This document shows, piece by piece, positions 13,101 through 13,103 of a stretch of 13,103 nt of DNA. The stretch is from Spirochaetia bacterium (lineage in GTDB: Bacteria > Spirochaetota > Spirochaetia > PWKH01). The first letter of the stretch is position 1, and each line of letters starts with the position of its first letter. The position numbers and the translations under genes are program-made. Location of the stretch: the NCBI GenBank assembly GCA_007128345.1, contig SKXS01000229.1, positions 1 through 13,103 on the forward strand. Reading direction: 5' to 3'. The notes below the pieces were generated by a model. The model saw only the letters and a program-made list of their open reading frames with translations. It was not told the DNA's origin and ran no database searches.

Positions 13101-13103
13101 CTG

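Overview
The window looks like a hexuronate (galacturonate/glucuronate) uptake and catabolism locus from a diderm bacterium of roughly 50% GC. Eleven of its twelve genes lie on the minus strand. A spirochaete (Sphaerochaeta/Treponema-like) is my best guess. The reasons are the combination of uxaE, an SDR-type uxuB, a DctPQM TRAP transporter and a YesM/YesN-like two-component system, together with a binding protein whose signal peptide has no lipobox and so implies a free periplasmic protein. Clostridia carry similar gene sets, so this assignment is inference only.

Read in the direction of minus-strand transcription, the layout is as follows. A DeoR-family repressor (12937-12134) follows a promoter region at the right edge. 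After about 100 bp comes a tight six-gene block: uxuB (SDR fructuronate reductase), uxaC (uronate isomerase), uxaE (tagaturonate/fructuronate 3-epimerase), a small kinase-like ATPase without a phosphoacceptor histidine, a full YesM-type sensor kinase, and a REC-AraC response regulator. Junctions in this block are 4-bp overlaps to 21-bp gaps, each with a good Shine-Dalgarno site. A 149-bp gap with a recognisable promoter then leads into dctP-dctQ-dctM, with a stable hairpin between dctP and dctQ. Last is an IclR-family regulator, which may have its own promoter and a leaderless start. At the left edge an Old Yellow Enzyme-family flavin oxidoreductase, cut by the window start, runs on the plus strand and converges on the IclR gene.

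Proposed logic: the TRAP system imports a hexuronate. UxaC isomerises galacturonate to tagaturonate or glucuronate to fructuronate, UxaE interconverts tagaturonate and fructuronate, and UxuB reduces fructuronate to mannonate. Both uronates therefore share one branch and no UxaA/UxaB branch is needed. Mannonate dehydratase, KDG kinase and KDPG aldolase are not in the window. Three regulatory layers sit in one locus: DeoR, IclR and a two-component system.

The most unusual gene is the 185-aa protein at 7639-8196. It aligns without gaps to the neighbouring full kinase from the phosphoacceptor position to the ATP-binding core, but has glutamine where the histidine should be. I see no tRNA, rRNA, CRISPR array, transposase or phage gene.
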